A stretch of DNA of 64,000 nt, from contig NZ_CP094529.1 of assembly GCF_022811665.1 (NCBI RefSeq), positions 1,674,001 through 1,738,000 of the forward strand. The letters run 5' to 3'. The stretch comes from Chryseobacterium oryzae. Lineage in GTDB: Bacteria > Bacteroidota > Bacteroidia > Flavobacteriales > Weeksellaceae. Positions 49,004 through 57,733 of this stretch are shown piece after piece. A program made the position numbers and the translations under genes. The notes under the pieces were generated by a model. The model did no database searches. It was not told the origin of the DNA and saw nothing but the letters and a program-made list of their open reading frames with translations. How positions within the stretch are numbered: the first letter of the stretch is position 1; each line of letters opens with the position of its first letter.

Positions 49004-49888
49004 ATGATCATTGCAGCGATAGACATAGGAAGTAATGCAGCCAGACTATTAATAAATGAAGTAAAAATTCAGAATGGTAAGCCAGAATTTATTAAACTGA
49101 ATCTTCTCAGAATTCCTTTAAGATTGGGGATGGATGTTTTCACTATCGGAAAAATTGGTGAAGAAAGAGAAAAAATGGTTATCGATTCTATGAAAATCTT
49201 CAGCGATCTGATGAAAGTCTACAAAGTTGAACATTACAGAGCTTGTGCTACAAGTGCAATGCGCGATGCAGATAACGGAAAAGAAATCATTGAACAGGTG
49301 AAACAGACTTCAGAAATCAGTATTGAAATTATTTCAGGAGACGAAGAAGCGACTTTAATTTACGAAAATCATGTTGCAGAAGGTTTAGACAAAGATTTCG
49401 CCTATCTTTATGTAGATGTTGGCGGTGGTTCTACCGAGCTTACCTTCTATGAAAACAATAAAATGATCTACGAAAAATCTTTCAATATAGGAACCATAAG
49501 ATTGCTGAACAATTTAGTTACAGAAAACAATTGGAAAGAAATGAAAGAGGAGATTAAGAAAAATATTGTAAGTAAAAAACCGATTGTAGCGATTGGATCC
49601 GGCGGAAACATCAACAAAGTTTTCTCTATGAGTAAAACAAAAGACGGAAAACCCATTTCTTCGGCGCATCTTAAAAAGGTTTACAAAGAATTTAATGATC
49701 TTACCGTTGAAGAAAGAATGACGAAATACGGCTTTAGACAAGACAGAGCCGATGTTTTGGTTCCTGCACTGAAAATCTATAACAACATTATGAACTGGTC
49801 TGAAATTACCAAAATTTTTGTTCCTAAAATCTCTGTTGCAGATGGATTAATTCATCATATTTACAACCAGGTAAAAGCAACTAAATAA
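49004..49888 (+). CDS. Ppx/GppA family phosphatase (exopolyphosphatase-like)
   Basis: 294 residues, short form of the family. Actin-like ATPase fold motifs: AAIDIGSNAARLLINE at the N-terminus, RACATSAMRDADNG, the SGDEEATLIYEN segment and YVDVGGGSTELTF. It lacks the C-terminal HD-like extension of long Ppx. It would hydrolyse terminal phosphates of polyphosphate or pppGpp, and so could counteract ppk1 in this window. The substrate choice is not decided by sequence. Confidence 0.9.
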   Translation: MIIAAIDIGSNAARLLINEVKIQNGKPEFIKLNLLRIPLRLGMDVFTIGKIGEEREKMVIDSMKIFSDLMKVYKVEHYRACATSAMRDADNGKEIIEQVKQTSEISIEIISGDEEATLIYENHVAEGLDKDFAYLYVDVGGGSTELTFYENNKMIYEKSFNIGTIRLLNNLVTENNWKEMKEEIKKNIVSKKPIVAIGSGGNINKVFSMSKTKDGKPISSAHLKKVYKEFNDLTVEERMTKYGFRQDRADVLVPALKIYNNIMNWSEITKIFVPKISVADGLIHHIYNQVKATK

Positions 49889-49971
49889 TTCTTTTAATCG
49901 AGAAGTATTCTATCATTAATTAACAAAAAATTAAAATACTACAAAGTATAACTTAATAATTCAAAATTATA

Positions 49972-50007
49972 AAAAATCCGTTTTTCATTACTGAAAAACG
50001 GATTTTT
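49972..50007. terminator. Strong bidirectional terminator between convergent genes
   Basis: A perfect 16-bp stem, AAAAATCCGTTTTTCA / TGAAAAACGGATTTTT, with a TTAC loop lies between the Ppx/GppA gene and the DUF4142 gene. Confidence 0.92.
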
Positions 50008-50025
50008 ACTGACTAAAATTTCAAG

Positions 50026-50637
50026 CTATTTCATTGATGAATCAACTTTTTGGGCTTCTTTTAAATGTTTTTCCAAAGTAGGAACTGTATTGGATGCGAA
50101 AGTCTTTAAAGAAGTATCTTTTCCTTCTGAAGACTGTTTTTTAAATGCATCAATATCCTTTTTATGATCGGAAACCATCATTTTGGCATAAGCTTTATCA
50201 AATTCTGCTCCCTTTTTCATTTTTAATTCATCGAACATTGCCTGCTGTTCGGTAGTCATTGCTGCAGGAAGGCTATAATTGTTTGCCGAAGCCCATTTCT
50301 TCAGCTCTTCTCCAGCCATTGTATGATCTTTTACAATCATAGCAGCCAAAGATTTCACAGCGGCACTCGAAGCATTGGTTTCCGCAAGTTTTCCGGTCAT
50401 TACTTCCATCATACTTCCTGTTGATGCTGCATCTGCAAACATTTTGTCCTGAGAACTGAGCATTGTATTGTCTGTTCCCATATTGTCCGCAGTGGTTGCA
50501 GAATCGTTAAGAGTTGTAGGAGAATCTGATGTAGACATCGTTAAAGAATCTGAATTACTGCCGGCAATAGTAGTTTCTTTTTTGTTGCACGACACGATTG
50601 TAGCTACAGCTAACACTGTAAGAATTGAATTTTTCAT
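50026..50637 (-). CDS. DUF4142 domain lipoprotein
   Basis: 203 residues from MKNSILTVLAVATIVSCNKK. The in-frame upstream ATG (50685) adds 16 polar residues and spoils the signal. A lipobox (IVSC) gives lipid anchoring after Cys. A Ser/Thr/Asp-rich linker is followed by the DUF4142 helical domain (KMFADAASTGSMMEVMTGKLA, LAAMIVKDHTMAGEEL, MVSDHKKDIDAFKKQS). The domain is ferritin-like. The role is unknown, often stress-linked. Confidence 0.88.
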   Translation of the reverse strand: MKNSILTVLAVATIVSCNKKETTIAGSNSDSLTMSTSDSPTTLNDSATTADNMGTDNTMLSSQDKMFADAASTGSMMEVMTGKLAETNASSAAVKSLAAMIVKDHTMAGEELKKWASANNYSLPAAMTTEQQAMFDELKMKKGAEFDKAYAKMMVSDHKKDIDAFKKQSSEGKDTSLKTFASNTVPTLEKHLKEAQKVDSSMK

Positions 50638-50968
50638 AATGTTTGATTTGGTTTGTATATTTTGAATATGTCTTTTCAGTAACAATTACACTGCCAATTT
50701 ATATTTTTTGAATAAATAAATAATTATAATTTTAAAATTCTTATCAATAAATCAATTTAATTAAATAAAGCAAATAATAATACAACTAAAATCTAAGTTT
50801 CGACAATTTTGTAGAATTACTTTTTTATCCATCACTCTTTTGGTCTTATTATTGAAACACTATTTATCATATTTCTAAAGTTTGGATAATTAAATATTCT
50901 TTTCACCACCAACAGTGGTTATTCAGATAGAGACAAAAATTTAAATAAAATTCACTAAAATAAAAGAT
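50638..50968. other. Intergenic region between divergent genes
   Basis: About 330 AT-rich bases between the DUF4142 gene and the gene at 50969. It must hold both promoters. I see no gene, RNA or clear hairpin in it. Confidence 0.4.
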
Positions 50969-51376
50969 ATGTTAAAAAAATTAATCGCAGGATTAGGTGG
51001 AGCTATTGCCCTCAATTTACTGCACGAAACGATCAGAAAAAACTTTAATGATGTTCCGCACATTAATGAACTTGGAGAAGAAGCCCTCCAAAAAGTTGCC
51101 GAAGCAAATGATATTCAACTTTCGGATCCCGACACCATCTATGCCGCCACTTTGACAGGAGATATTGTAAGCAATGCAATGTATTATGCCGGTACTGCGA
51201 CCAACCACGAATTTATAAGCGGTGTTGCAGCGGGTGTTGGAGCTATTTTACTTCCTGAAAAGTTAGGATTAGACAGCACTCCGGTAGCAGAAAATACCAA
51301 GAAAAAAATTATGACTATTGGATATTACACTTTCGGAGCGATTGTTACAAAACTGATTTACAATAAAATAAAATAA
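50969..51376 (+). CDS. Conserved hypothetical protein with hydrophobic segments (135 aa)
   Basis: 135 residues starting MLKKLIAGLGGAIALNLLHE. A glycine-rich hydrophobic N-terminus, a middle helix (GDIVSNAMYYAGTA), a second apolar segment (FISGVAAGVGAILLPEKLGL) and a C-terminal one suggest membrane association. Similar proteins occur in Flavobacteriia next to stress genes. I recall no named domain. It converges with 51383-51979, leaving only six bases between stops. Confidence 0.65.
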   Translation: MLKKLIAGLGGAIALNLLHETIRKNFNDVPHINELGEEALQKVAEANDIQLSDPDTIYAATLTGDIVSNAMYYAGTATNHEFISGVAAGVGAILLPEKLGLDSTPVAENTKKKIMTIGYYTFGAIVTKLIYNKIK

Positions 51377-51382
51377 TAAAAA

Positions 51383-51979
51383 CTAAAATTTCACCAGTCC
51401 GTCTGTAAGACACTTCCATTGAATTTTAGAAAAACCAATCATCCCACCAATAGCGATGATGAGGTTTCTAACAGAATCTATAATACCCGATTTAAAATTC
51501 GGGTATTCATTCCTACCATGAATAGACGCTTTCAAAATATTTTTCTTTTTAGAAACAATAAAAGTGGATGTTGCACAATGAGAATAAAAATGGGCAATTT
51601 TCCCTCTTTTTTTACCGCCAGGATCGGGTGATGGCCTGCATTGCATCATTATAGCATTTTCTTCTTTATCAATCATGGTAATCTTTACCCAATCGAAACT
51701 TCTTCCCTCTTTTCCTCCCGGACCGGTAACATCTATTCTGATATAATCACCAATCTCCGGAAAACGCTCTATTTTATTTCCAAAAGAATCGAAAAGTTGA
51801 AAATCTGTAGTGCTTTCAGGGCAATATTTTCGCCAATTATTAATACTTAAAAGCCGTTGCTTTAAAATATTAAACTGAAAATCTGTATCTTCCAAATGAT
51901 GAATTTCTTTAAGACTCTCCGTATCGTGAAAACTTCCTTTAAAATGTTTAGGAACTCCCGCAATATTTTTAGGCTTCAT
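51383..51979 (-). CDS. Conserved hypothetical protein (198 aa)
   Basis: 198 residues. It starts MKPKNIAGVPKHFKGSFHDT and contains a well-formed central part (LFDSFGNKIERFPEIGDYIR, ITMIDKEENAIMMQCRPSPD, IAHFYSHCATSTFIVSKKKN). The C-terminus looks hydrophobic and helical (IIDSVRNLIIAIGGMIGFSK). The pattern of a beta-barrel followed by helices recalls START/SRPBCC-like fold proteins, but I cannot confirm. It is a soluble or weakly membrane-bound protein. Confidence 0.65.
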   Translation of the reverse strand: MKPKNIAGVPKHFKGSFHDTESLKEIHHLEDTDFQFNILKQRLLSINNWRKYCPESTTDFQLFDSFGNKIERFPEIGDYIRIDVTGPGGKEGRSFDWVKITMIDKEENAIMMQCRPSPDPGGKKRGKIAHFYSHCATSTFIVSKKKNILKASIHGRNEYPNFKSGIIDSVRNLIIAIGGMIGFSKIQWKCLTDGLVKF

Positions 51980-52126
51980 AATGATCAGTTTTTTTTATTA
52001 GCAAATACAATCTGAAATGATTCAATATTTAATAGAAAACCTAATTTCATTCATATTTTGTTAGAATTATTTATCGAGACAAAAACAGCCATACCGCAAT
52101 AAGTATGGCTAAAGAAATTGGTAATT

Positions 52127-52744
52127 TTAATCTTCTTGTTCAGCTTCAAAATTAATGTGTGTTTCTGCAATTTCGGTAAGATTATAATCTGTATCTTCTT
52201 CTTCCTGAAGAGTTTTATCTAAAAGATCTGCAGCTTTATCGTGCCCCATCGTAATAGCCAACTGAACCAAACCACCATAAGTGGCAATTTCGTAATGCTC
52301 TACTTTCTGCGCTGCAATAATAAGAGCAACATCTCTTGTCATACTGCCGGTTTCAGTAGATTTTATAACCTCCTCCCCTTCTTTAATGATCCCTTCAATT
52401 GCATCACATTTTTTCTTTTCCGGCTTTTCATCAATTAACCTGAATACTTTTTCTAACCTGCTTAGGTGTTTTTTTGTTTGTAATTGATGATCTTCAAATG
52501 CATCCTTAAGTTCTTCAGTAGTTGCTGCTTCCTGCATTTTGTCCAAAGCGGAAACAATAGCATCTTCTGCATAATAAATATCTTTAAGAGCATCCACGAA
52601 GAATTTATGAAGTGGAGCATTTTTCATCTCTTCTTTCTTAACTGTTGCATTATCTACTTTCATTGTAGAATTTTCTGAAGTTTTCTGGGTAGAATCTGAT
52701 GCTGAAGAATTTTGATCTGATGTATTACTTGTTTTTGTAGCCAT
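52127..52744 (-). CDS. DUF892 / YciE-YciF family ferritin-like protein
   Basis: 205 residues. An Asn/Ser/Thr-rich N-terminal 45 residues precede the DUF892 domain (FFVDALKDIYYAEDAIVSAL, LKDAFEDHQLQTKKHLSRLE, LIIAAQKVEHYEIATYGGL). The family folds as a di-iron ferritin-like four-helix bundle and is stress-induced. The His and Glu ligand positions (EDHQLQT, KVEHYE) are intact. A terminator and the KGG-motif gene lie just upstream on the same strand. Confidence 0.92.
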   Translation of the reverse strand: MATKTSNTSDQNSSASDSTQKTSENSTMKVDNATVKKEEMKNAPLHKFFVDALKDIYYAEDAIVSALDKMQEAATTEELKDAFEDHQLQTKKHLSRLEKVFRLIDEKPEKKKCDAIEGIIKEGEEVIKSTETGSMTRDVALIIAAQKVEHYEIATYGGLVQLAITMGHDKAADLLDKTLQEEEDTDYNLTEIAETHINFEAEQED

Positions 52745-52776
52745 TGTATATAATATTTAAGATGATTGTTTAAAAA

Positions 52777-52805
52777 GCTGTCTCTTTCTCCACAAAAGAG
52801 ACAGC
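52777..52805 (-). terminator. Terminator of the KGG-motif gene
   Basis: Stem GCTGTCTCTTT / AAAGAGACAGC, 13 bases after the stop of the gene at 52818, separating it from the DUF892 gene on the same strand. Confidence 0.8.
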
Positions 52806-52817
52806 CTGAATATAGAA

Positions 52818-53540
52818 TTATGAATTTCTTCTTCCCCCAAAACCTGATCTTCCAGATCTTGAATTGGAGCCGGAATTACTTCCTCCTCCATGAGAAGCCT
52901 GTCCTCCCATACGTGCAATTCGTGTACGTTCAGATTTACTCATTGATGCAAATCCCTGTTTTCCCGAACCAGAGTTGGAACTTCTTCCTGAACTGTTAGA
53001 ATTTCCAGATCTTCCCGAATTAGATGAGTTTCCACTGCTAGAACCACCTCTTCCTGAACTTGAGTTGCTTCCACGAGAATTACTTCCATAGTTATTGCTG
53101 CGTGATCTGCCCGAACCTGAGTTTGAGCTCCTTCCAGAACTATTAGATCTACCTGAATTCCCGCTGTTTGACCTACCGCTTCCGGATCTCGAACTTCCGC
53201 TACGGGAACCGCTTCCAGAGGTAAATCTTCCCTGACTATCTCTGTTAGAATTTCTATTCCCTACAGAATTAGACCTTCCGCCTTGTCTATCATCATCGTC
53301 ATAATCATCATCATCATAGTCATAATCATCATCGTCGTAATCCTCATCATCATAGTCATCATCATAACTGTTTTCATAATCATCCTCGTAATCTGAGAAA
53401 TCATCATCATAATCTTCGTCTTGCGATGCATCGGTAAAACCATGATCGTAACCTAATTGATACACTTCTTCAAGCGTGGATCTGTCATTCTGCGAAGATC
53501 TGTTTCCTGAATTTCTTCTGTTTGAATTTCTGTTGTTCAT
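52818..53540 (-). CDS. KGG/Con-10-type stress protein with extreme Asp and Ser/Gly/Arg low-complexity regions
   Basis: 240 residues in three parts. An N-terminal Arg/Asn/Ser segment with a short helix (TLEEVYQLGYDHGFTDA) comes first. A roughly 50-residue almost pure Asp/Tyr/Glu run follows. Then about 130 residues of Ser/Gly/Arg/Asn repeats end in the KGG-like motif GFASMSKSERTRIARMGGQA. The last motif is that of stress-induced Con-10/KGG proteins (GxxSMDxxKRxxIASKGG). The composition is of an intrinsically disordered, possibly phase-separating protein. Confidence 0.75.
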   Translation of the reverse strand: MNNRNSNRRNSGNRSSQNDRSTLEEVYQLGYDHGFTDASQDEDYDDDFSDYEDDYENSYDDDYDDEDYDDDDYDYDDDDYDDDDRQGGRSNSVGNRNSNRDSQGRFTSGSGSRSGSSRSGSGRSNSGNSGRSNSSGRSSNSGSGRSRSNNYGSNSRGSNSSSGRGGSSSGNSSNSGRSGNSNSSGRSSNSGSGKQGFASMSKSERTRIARMGGQASHGGGSNSGSNSRSGRSGFGGRRNS

Positions 53541-53714
53541 AACTGATTTTTTAAATTAATATTAAGTGATTACAAAAAATCCTAGACTAGTATTCGGATT
53601 TCTTGTATGTGCGTAATGAGTAGCCTTGAATTTTATGCAATTCATGGATTATAAATAAAGAGAGAGAGTTACTTCGATGTAATTATCAAAGTATTTGATG
53701 AGTATAAATAAAAA

Positions 53715-53888
53715 TTATCCCGTGGGATTTTCTAAAGGAATTTGAGATTGTTCTAAAACATCTGCAATTTTCTGCAACAAAAATGCAGAAAGTAAATATG
53801 CTGTTGCATTACTGGTATTCATAATATATCTGGTTTGGTATACCAAAGCTACATGAATATATTCGGATGCATCTATGACTGAAATCAT
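53715..53888 (-). CDS. Small hypothetical protein (57 aa)
   Basis: 57 residues starting MISVIDASEYIHVALVYQTR, with a helical ATAYLLSAFLLQKIADVL middle and an acidic, Pro-rich end. It is short but has protein-like codon choice and no competitor. It lies between the KGG gene and the gene at 54085. No family is recognised. An ATG further up gives only a three-codon frame and is not the start. Confidence 0.45.
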   Translation of the reverse strand: MISVIDASEYIHVALVYQTRYIMNTSNATAYLLSAFLLQKIADVLEQSQIPLENPTG

Positions 53889-54028
53889 AATGGCATTTTT
53901 TTATCAAAAAATCAATAATAATTATTTAATAAATTATTAACACACAAAATTCAATGTATTTTAAATTTGAAAAATCATCAAACACTTTTTATTCTGAAAA
54001 CTGTCCATTAATTGCCATTTTATAATAA

Positions 54029-54066
54029 CAAAAAATCTGTTCTATACATAAACAGAACAGATTTTT
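54029..54066 (-). terminator. Terminator of the gene at 54085-54465
   Basis: Stem AAAATCTGTTCT / AGAACAGATTTT just downstream of the minus-strand stop at 54085. Confidence 0.8.
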
Positions 54067-54084
54067 AAATTGTTGCTAAATTTT

Positions 54085-54465
54085 CTACTGAAAAATATAA
54101 CAAAGCCTGTAAAGCTCTGTAAAATACGGATCATTATCATGAAAATGGGTTTTGCTTGGCAACAATTCATCTGCAACAGGAAATTTATACATTTGAGTAT
54201 GTTCCGAAGGATTCTTTATACTACAGTTGCAATATTTTTTGTCATTTTCCTGATGTTCTTTCAAACTAATGATTTTTACAACTGAATTATTCGAAAACGC
54301 AGCCATTTCAAACTGATTTTCATCCAAAGTAAACCAAGGTTCTCCATGATAAAAAAGATGATCTATAATCTGTGGATGCTTATTTTGGGATTGATCTGCT
54401 GGAACCGAAGAATGGTAACCTCCGCATTGCAGACAAAGCGCCACCTTAATGTTGATCTGTTTCAT
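54085..54465 (-). CDS. Hypothetical protein with Cys-His pattern (126 aa)
   Basis: 126 residues from MKQINIKVALCLQCGGYHSS; the upstream in-frame ATG (54510) is rejected because it crosses an AT-rich leader. The N-terminal CLQCGGYH and later Cys/His residues (KKYCNCSIKNPSEH) suggest a metal site. FPVADELLPSKTHFHDNDPY follows. No family is recognised. It has its own terminator. Confidence 0.6.
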   Translation of the reverse strand: MKQINIKVALCLQCGGYHSSVPADQSQNKHPQIIDHLFYHGEPWFTLDENQFEMAAFSNNSVVKIISLKEHQENDKKYCNCSIKNPSEHTQMYKFPVADELLPSKTHFHDNDPYFTELYRLCYIFQ

Positions 54466-54642
54466 AAAATATATTTTGTTATGGCTTGAATCTAACAGAT
54501 TTTGTGCCATTCAAAAAGTTTTTTTTAAACAAATCGAAAAAGAAAAAAAATGTTTTAAGTAAGAATAATTAAAGTGATTTAATTGTCGTACAAGTGAATA
54601 AATTTAGTGTAAATAATTTTTTAATGAATGATATCATCATTC

Positions 54643-55548
54643 CTATTCCGATGTCTGCAATTTACCTTTAAAACCAAAAATTTCTTTTGAATTAAAAACA
54701 ATAACGGCTAAAAATATGATGGAATATGCCAATATAGGCAATAATTCCAGCTTTTCATGATACACTGCTCCCGCAAGAATAAAAGCGATGATAGGATTGA
54801 TATTTAAAATCATCCCAACTTTAGACGACGCAATTCCCGATAATGCATACAGATTCAACAATAACGGAACAATAGTGTACATTACAGCAATGATCTCTAT
54901 ATAGAGATAGAACTTTAATTCAGTAGGAACATTACCTGAGTAAGCCGGGAAAAATGGCAATAAAATGAGAGATGCCAAAATCATGTGAATATTCAGAACG
55001 AGAAATTTATCAAATTTTTTATTTACAATCTGAATAATTAAATAACAAGCATAGGTAAGACCAATTAAACTACTGTAAAGCATATCAATAAGATTAGAGT
55101 AAGAAAGCAGAATACACCCCAATCCACTCAACCCAATAGCTAGCCATTGTAGTTTATTAAGCCTTTCCCTAAGAATAAAAAACGCCAAAATAGTAGTAAT
55201 AATAGGACATACCAAATACGCTACAGAAGTAGCTCTTACACTGATATGATTCATTACATAAATAAATGAAAACCAGTTTCCTGTGAGCAAAATACTACTC
55301 AAAACATTTAAACCAATCATTTTCTTCTTCTCGTTTACGGAAAGACTCTTGAAAAAGCTGATATTTTCTTTCAACTTTTTCTGTCGGAACAAAACCGAAA
55401 TAACTGACATAATTATCGTGCAGCTAAACACTCTATAAAAAAGAATATCCAATGAAGAATAATCATGCAAAGGTTTTAAAACGAGACTAAAAGTTCCCCA
55501 CGTAGCAAATGCAAAAATTGCGGCAATGTAATATCTTAATTGTTTCAA
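54643..55548 (-). CDS. EamA family transporter (drug/metabolite transporter)
   Basis: 301 residues with ten transmembrane helices in two EamA repeats. The first begins AAIFAFATWGTFSLVLKPL with LDILFYRVFSCTIIMS. The second begins GLTYACYLIIQIVNKKFDKF. It resembles the RarD/YdcZ-like group. The substrate is unknown. It is the last chromosomal gene before the cassette array and reads away from it. Confidence 0.88.
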   Translation of the reverse strand: MKQLRYYIAAIFAFATWGTFSLVLKPLHDYSSLDILFYRVFSCTIIMSVISVLFRQKKLKENISFFKSLSVNEKKKMIGLNVLSSILLTGNWFSFIYVMNHISVRATSVAYLVCPIITTILAFFILRERLNKLQWLAIGLSGLGCILLSYSNLIDMLYSSLIGLTYACYLIIQIVNKKFDKFLVLNIHMILASLILLPFFPAYSGNVPTELKFYLYIEIIAVMYTIVPLLLNLYALSGIASSKVGMILNINPIIAFILAGAVYHEKLELLPILAYSIIFLAVIVFNSKEIFGFKGKLQTSE

Positions 55549-55694
55549 ATGAAAATCCTGAATTTACGATTAGATTTATATAGAAAAATAATGCAAAGAT
55601 AATGATAATGATGTACGAGTCTAAATGTTTACCAATTAATTAAGATAATTAAGATAATTAAAATACAATATTGATGAAATAAAAAACATTAAAA

Positions 55695-55725
55695 TATACA
55701 AAATACGCATTTCGTATTTTGTATA
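55695..55725. repeat. Perfect hairpin upstream of the array
   Basis: TATACAAAATACG / CGTATTTTGTATA, 13 bp, with a 5-base loop. It lacks the usual T-run and may be an operator or a site tied to the array boundary. Confidence 0.6.
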
Positions 55726-55785
55726 ATAATTCATAATTATATTTTAAAGCATTGATTAATAGTATTTTATTAAAAATATTATTAT

Positions 55786-55817
55786 TTGTGTTTTTTAGTA
55801 AAACTTTCGTATATTTG
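55786..55817 (+). promoter_or_regulatory. Promoter reading into the cassette array (Pc-like candidate)
   Basis: TTG at 55786-55788 and TATATTTG at 55810-55817 with 21 bases between them match the flavobacterial promoter consensus. It ends only three bases before the first core site, in the position a cassette promoter would occupy. Confidence 0.5.
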
Positions 55818-55820
55818 AGA

Positions 55821-55830
55821 GTTAGCCGAC
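55821..55830 (+). other. Left boundary core site of the cassette array (GTTAGCCGAC)
   Basis: GTTAGCCGAC is the reverse complement of ATCGGCTAAC (57734-57743) at 9 of 10 bases. It opens cassette 1 in the same way as the GTT cores open the later cassettes. No attC-like stem lies upstream of it, so it may stand for an attI-type or boundary site. Confidence 0.6.
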
Positions 55831-55885
55831 ATCCTATAAAAATAGTATGTTAGATATAATATTATGATAGTAAATTAATAAATTT

Positions 55886-56200
55886 GGGGGCAAAGGTTGG
55901 AATGCTACGTTTAACTAAAATATACCACGCTAAGATATACGTTAGCTGGGAAGGATAATACCAGTTTCCAAATCTTTCGCAAGAATTATTGAGGAAACAG
56001 TTGCCAACAGCCTAATAACTGTTGTATACCTGGAGTTGAGTCTACGGAACAATTTGATTAACATATTTATGATGTTTAAGCATTTAAGTACAAAGATAAC
56101 AATTTCTATACCTGAAAAGAGTAGCGTCGCAATAGTCATTTTATGACGAAAGCTTCGTAGGAGCCTGTACATTTCAAACCTGCTACTATAAATTGCCCCC
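55886..56200 (+). ncRNA. Structured non-coding RNA of the reverse transcriptase cassette (candidate DRT/retron-type template RNA)
   Basis: A 315-base gene-free region right before the RT gene is closed by GGGGGCAA (55886-55893) and TTGCCCCC (56193-56200). A -7 element TAAATTTG (55879-55886) sits at its 5' edge, so transcription should start in or near the G-run. Inner stems include AACAGTT / AACTGTT (55996-56023), CTGG / CCAG (55946-55964), ACGAA / TTCGT (56146-56158) and AGTAGC / GCTACT (56120-56187). The closing stem and fixed distance to the RT support an RT-bound RNA. Confidence 0.7.
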
Positions 56201-56211
56201 TTTATATAATT

Positions 56212-57726
56212 ATGGAAACTGAAGAATGGTTTAAACCGAAAAAATATCCGCATATTGGTTCCCCAATTACATTATTTGATTATAATTGGGTGAAAAATTA
56301 TGTTATAAATCCAGAAAAAATAAGGGTTCATAGTTTCCTGCCTCTTATTCATAAAACAATTAAACAAAGAAAATTTAGAGCTGATAATAATAACAAGAAA
56401 AAAACTCCAACTAAAAAGCGATTTAGAAAAAAGGATGAAAAAAATCGTGAAATTTATTTTGCATCACATTTGGACGCTCAAATATTTTCATACTATAACA
56501 ATAAGCTTGTAGAAGCTTATGAAGACTTTATTAGTAAAGAATCATTTAATGACAGTGTTGTCGCATACAGAAAAATATCAGTTTCAAAGTCATCTAATAA
56601 TAACAAATGTAATATTGAATTCGCTAAGTCAACTTTTGAATTTGTTAAGAATAATCAAGATAAAAAATTATCAGTCATTGTTGCTGATGTAACATCTTTT
56701 TTTGATAACCTAAATCATAAAATTCTAAAAAAACAGTGGTGTAAAATATTAAAAGTAAAGACACTTCCACATGACCATTATAATGTTTATAAAACTCTAA
56801 CAAACATTAAATATGTAGAATCTAAACAACTATTTAAGTCTTATAATAAAACTATGATTGTAGAAAGAGGAGTTCCAAATTCTTCAACCAACAAAGAATT
56901 TAAACGAAAACCTATTAAACAATCATCATATTTTAAAGAAAAGAAAGCAGTTGCTTTTTGTACAAAATCTGAATTCATTGCAAATAATCTCAATCTAATT
57001 ATTTCAAAAAATAACACCAAGGGAATTCCGCAAGGAAGTCCTATAAGTGCAACATTAGCTAATGTATATATGTTAGATTTTGATAAAGTTATTTACGAAA
57101 AAATTGAACAATTAAATGGATACTATCAAAGATATAGTGATGATCTTATAATAATTTGCGAACAAAAATATGAAGACGAAATTATAAAATTATTAAGAAC
57201 AAATATTGCAGATAAATATATTGCAGGTTTAGAAATTCAAAGTAAAAAAACTAAAGTTTATAGATTTGAAAATATAAACGGACAATATAAAGGATTTCAA
57301 ATAGATGAAATTACAAAAGTTCCTAATTACAATTTAGCACTTGAATACCTTGGATTTACATTTGATGGAAAAAAAGTACTAATTAAAACTTCAGGTTACT
57401 CAAAATTTTATCGTTCTATGATAAAATCATTTAAGAAATCTGCATCTTTAGCAAAAAACAGTAAAAACCCTGATAAAAGCATATTCAAATCAAAATTATA
57501 TAAGAGATTTACTTATAAAGGATCGAAAAGAAAACTCATATATCATCCATCAAAAGACAATCCAACTGAATATTTAAAAACAAAAAAATTCAACTGGGGA
57601 AATTATCTTAGTTATGTTGAAAAGTCAAATACAGTAATGTTTGAAATCAATAATGGAAATCATATAATAAAACAAAGCAAAAAACTTTGGAGAAATTTCC
57701 ATAAATTAATGAATGAATATAAATAA
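56212..57726 (+). CDS. Defence-type reverse transcriptase (UG/DRT class candidate)
   Basis: 504 residues. The RT palm has motif A IVADVTSFFD (catalytic Asp159), motif B GIPQGSPISATLANVYM (271-287) and motif C YSDD (308-311). An N-terminal block with VHSFLPLIHKTI and REIYFASHLDAQIFSYYN precedes it. A basic extension of about 130 residues follows. No maturase, group II intron or DGR parts are seen. The N-terminal pattern recalls DRT2-like RTs, from memory; DRT9 is an alternative. It fills cassette 1 together with the upstream RNA. Confidence 0.8.
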   Translation: METEEWFKPKKYPHIGSPITLFDYNWVKNYVINPEKIRVHSFLPLIHKTIKQRKFRADNNNKKKTPTKKRFRKKDEKNREIYFASHLDAQIFSYYNNKLVEAYEDFISKESFNDSVVAYRKISVSKSSNNNKCNIEFAKSTFEFVKNNQDKKLSVIVADVTSFFDNLNHKILKKQWCKILKVKTLPHDHYNVYKTLTNIKYVESKQLFKSYNKTMIVERGVPNSSTNKEFKRKPIKQSSYFKEKKAVAFCTKSEFIANNLNLIISKNNTKGIPQGSPISATLANVYMLDFDKVIYEKIEQLNGYYQRYSDDLIIICEQKYEDEIIKLLRTNIADKYIAGLEIQSKKTKVYRFENINGQYKGFQIDEITKVPNYNLALEYLGFTFDGKKVLIKTSGYSKFYRSMIKSFKKSASLAKNSKNPDKSIFKSKLYKRFTYKGSKRKLIYHPSKDNPTEYLKTKKFNWGNYLSYVEKSNTVMFEINNGNHIIKQSKKLWRNFHKLMNEYK

Positions 57727-57733
57727 AAGGACG

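Larger units (their letters stand above)
55549..55820. other. Boundary region between the EamA gene and the cassette array
   Basis: About 270 AT-rich bases. It holds a tandem TTAAGATAA repeat near 55640, the hairpin at 55695-55725, and a promoter-like TTG-N21-TATATTTG ending at 55817. No integrase and no attC-like element precede the first GTT core at 55821. Confidence 0.5.

Noticed and set aside
53261..53443. Frame of 60 codons rich in Met, Ile and Thr
   Set aside because: It is the shifted frame of the Asp-repeat coding sequence (GAT/GAC repeats read as ATG/ATC).
55942..56253. Minus-strand frame of 103 codons called as a normal protein gene
   Set aside because: It overlaps the RT-associated RNA and the RT start, has no independent promoter or terminator, and its product is Ile/Leu/Arg-rich without a known fold. 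It is kept only as an observation about frame openness.
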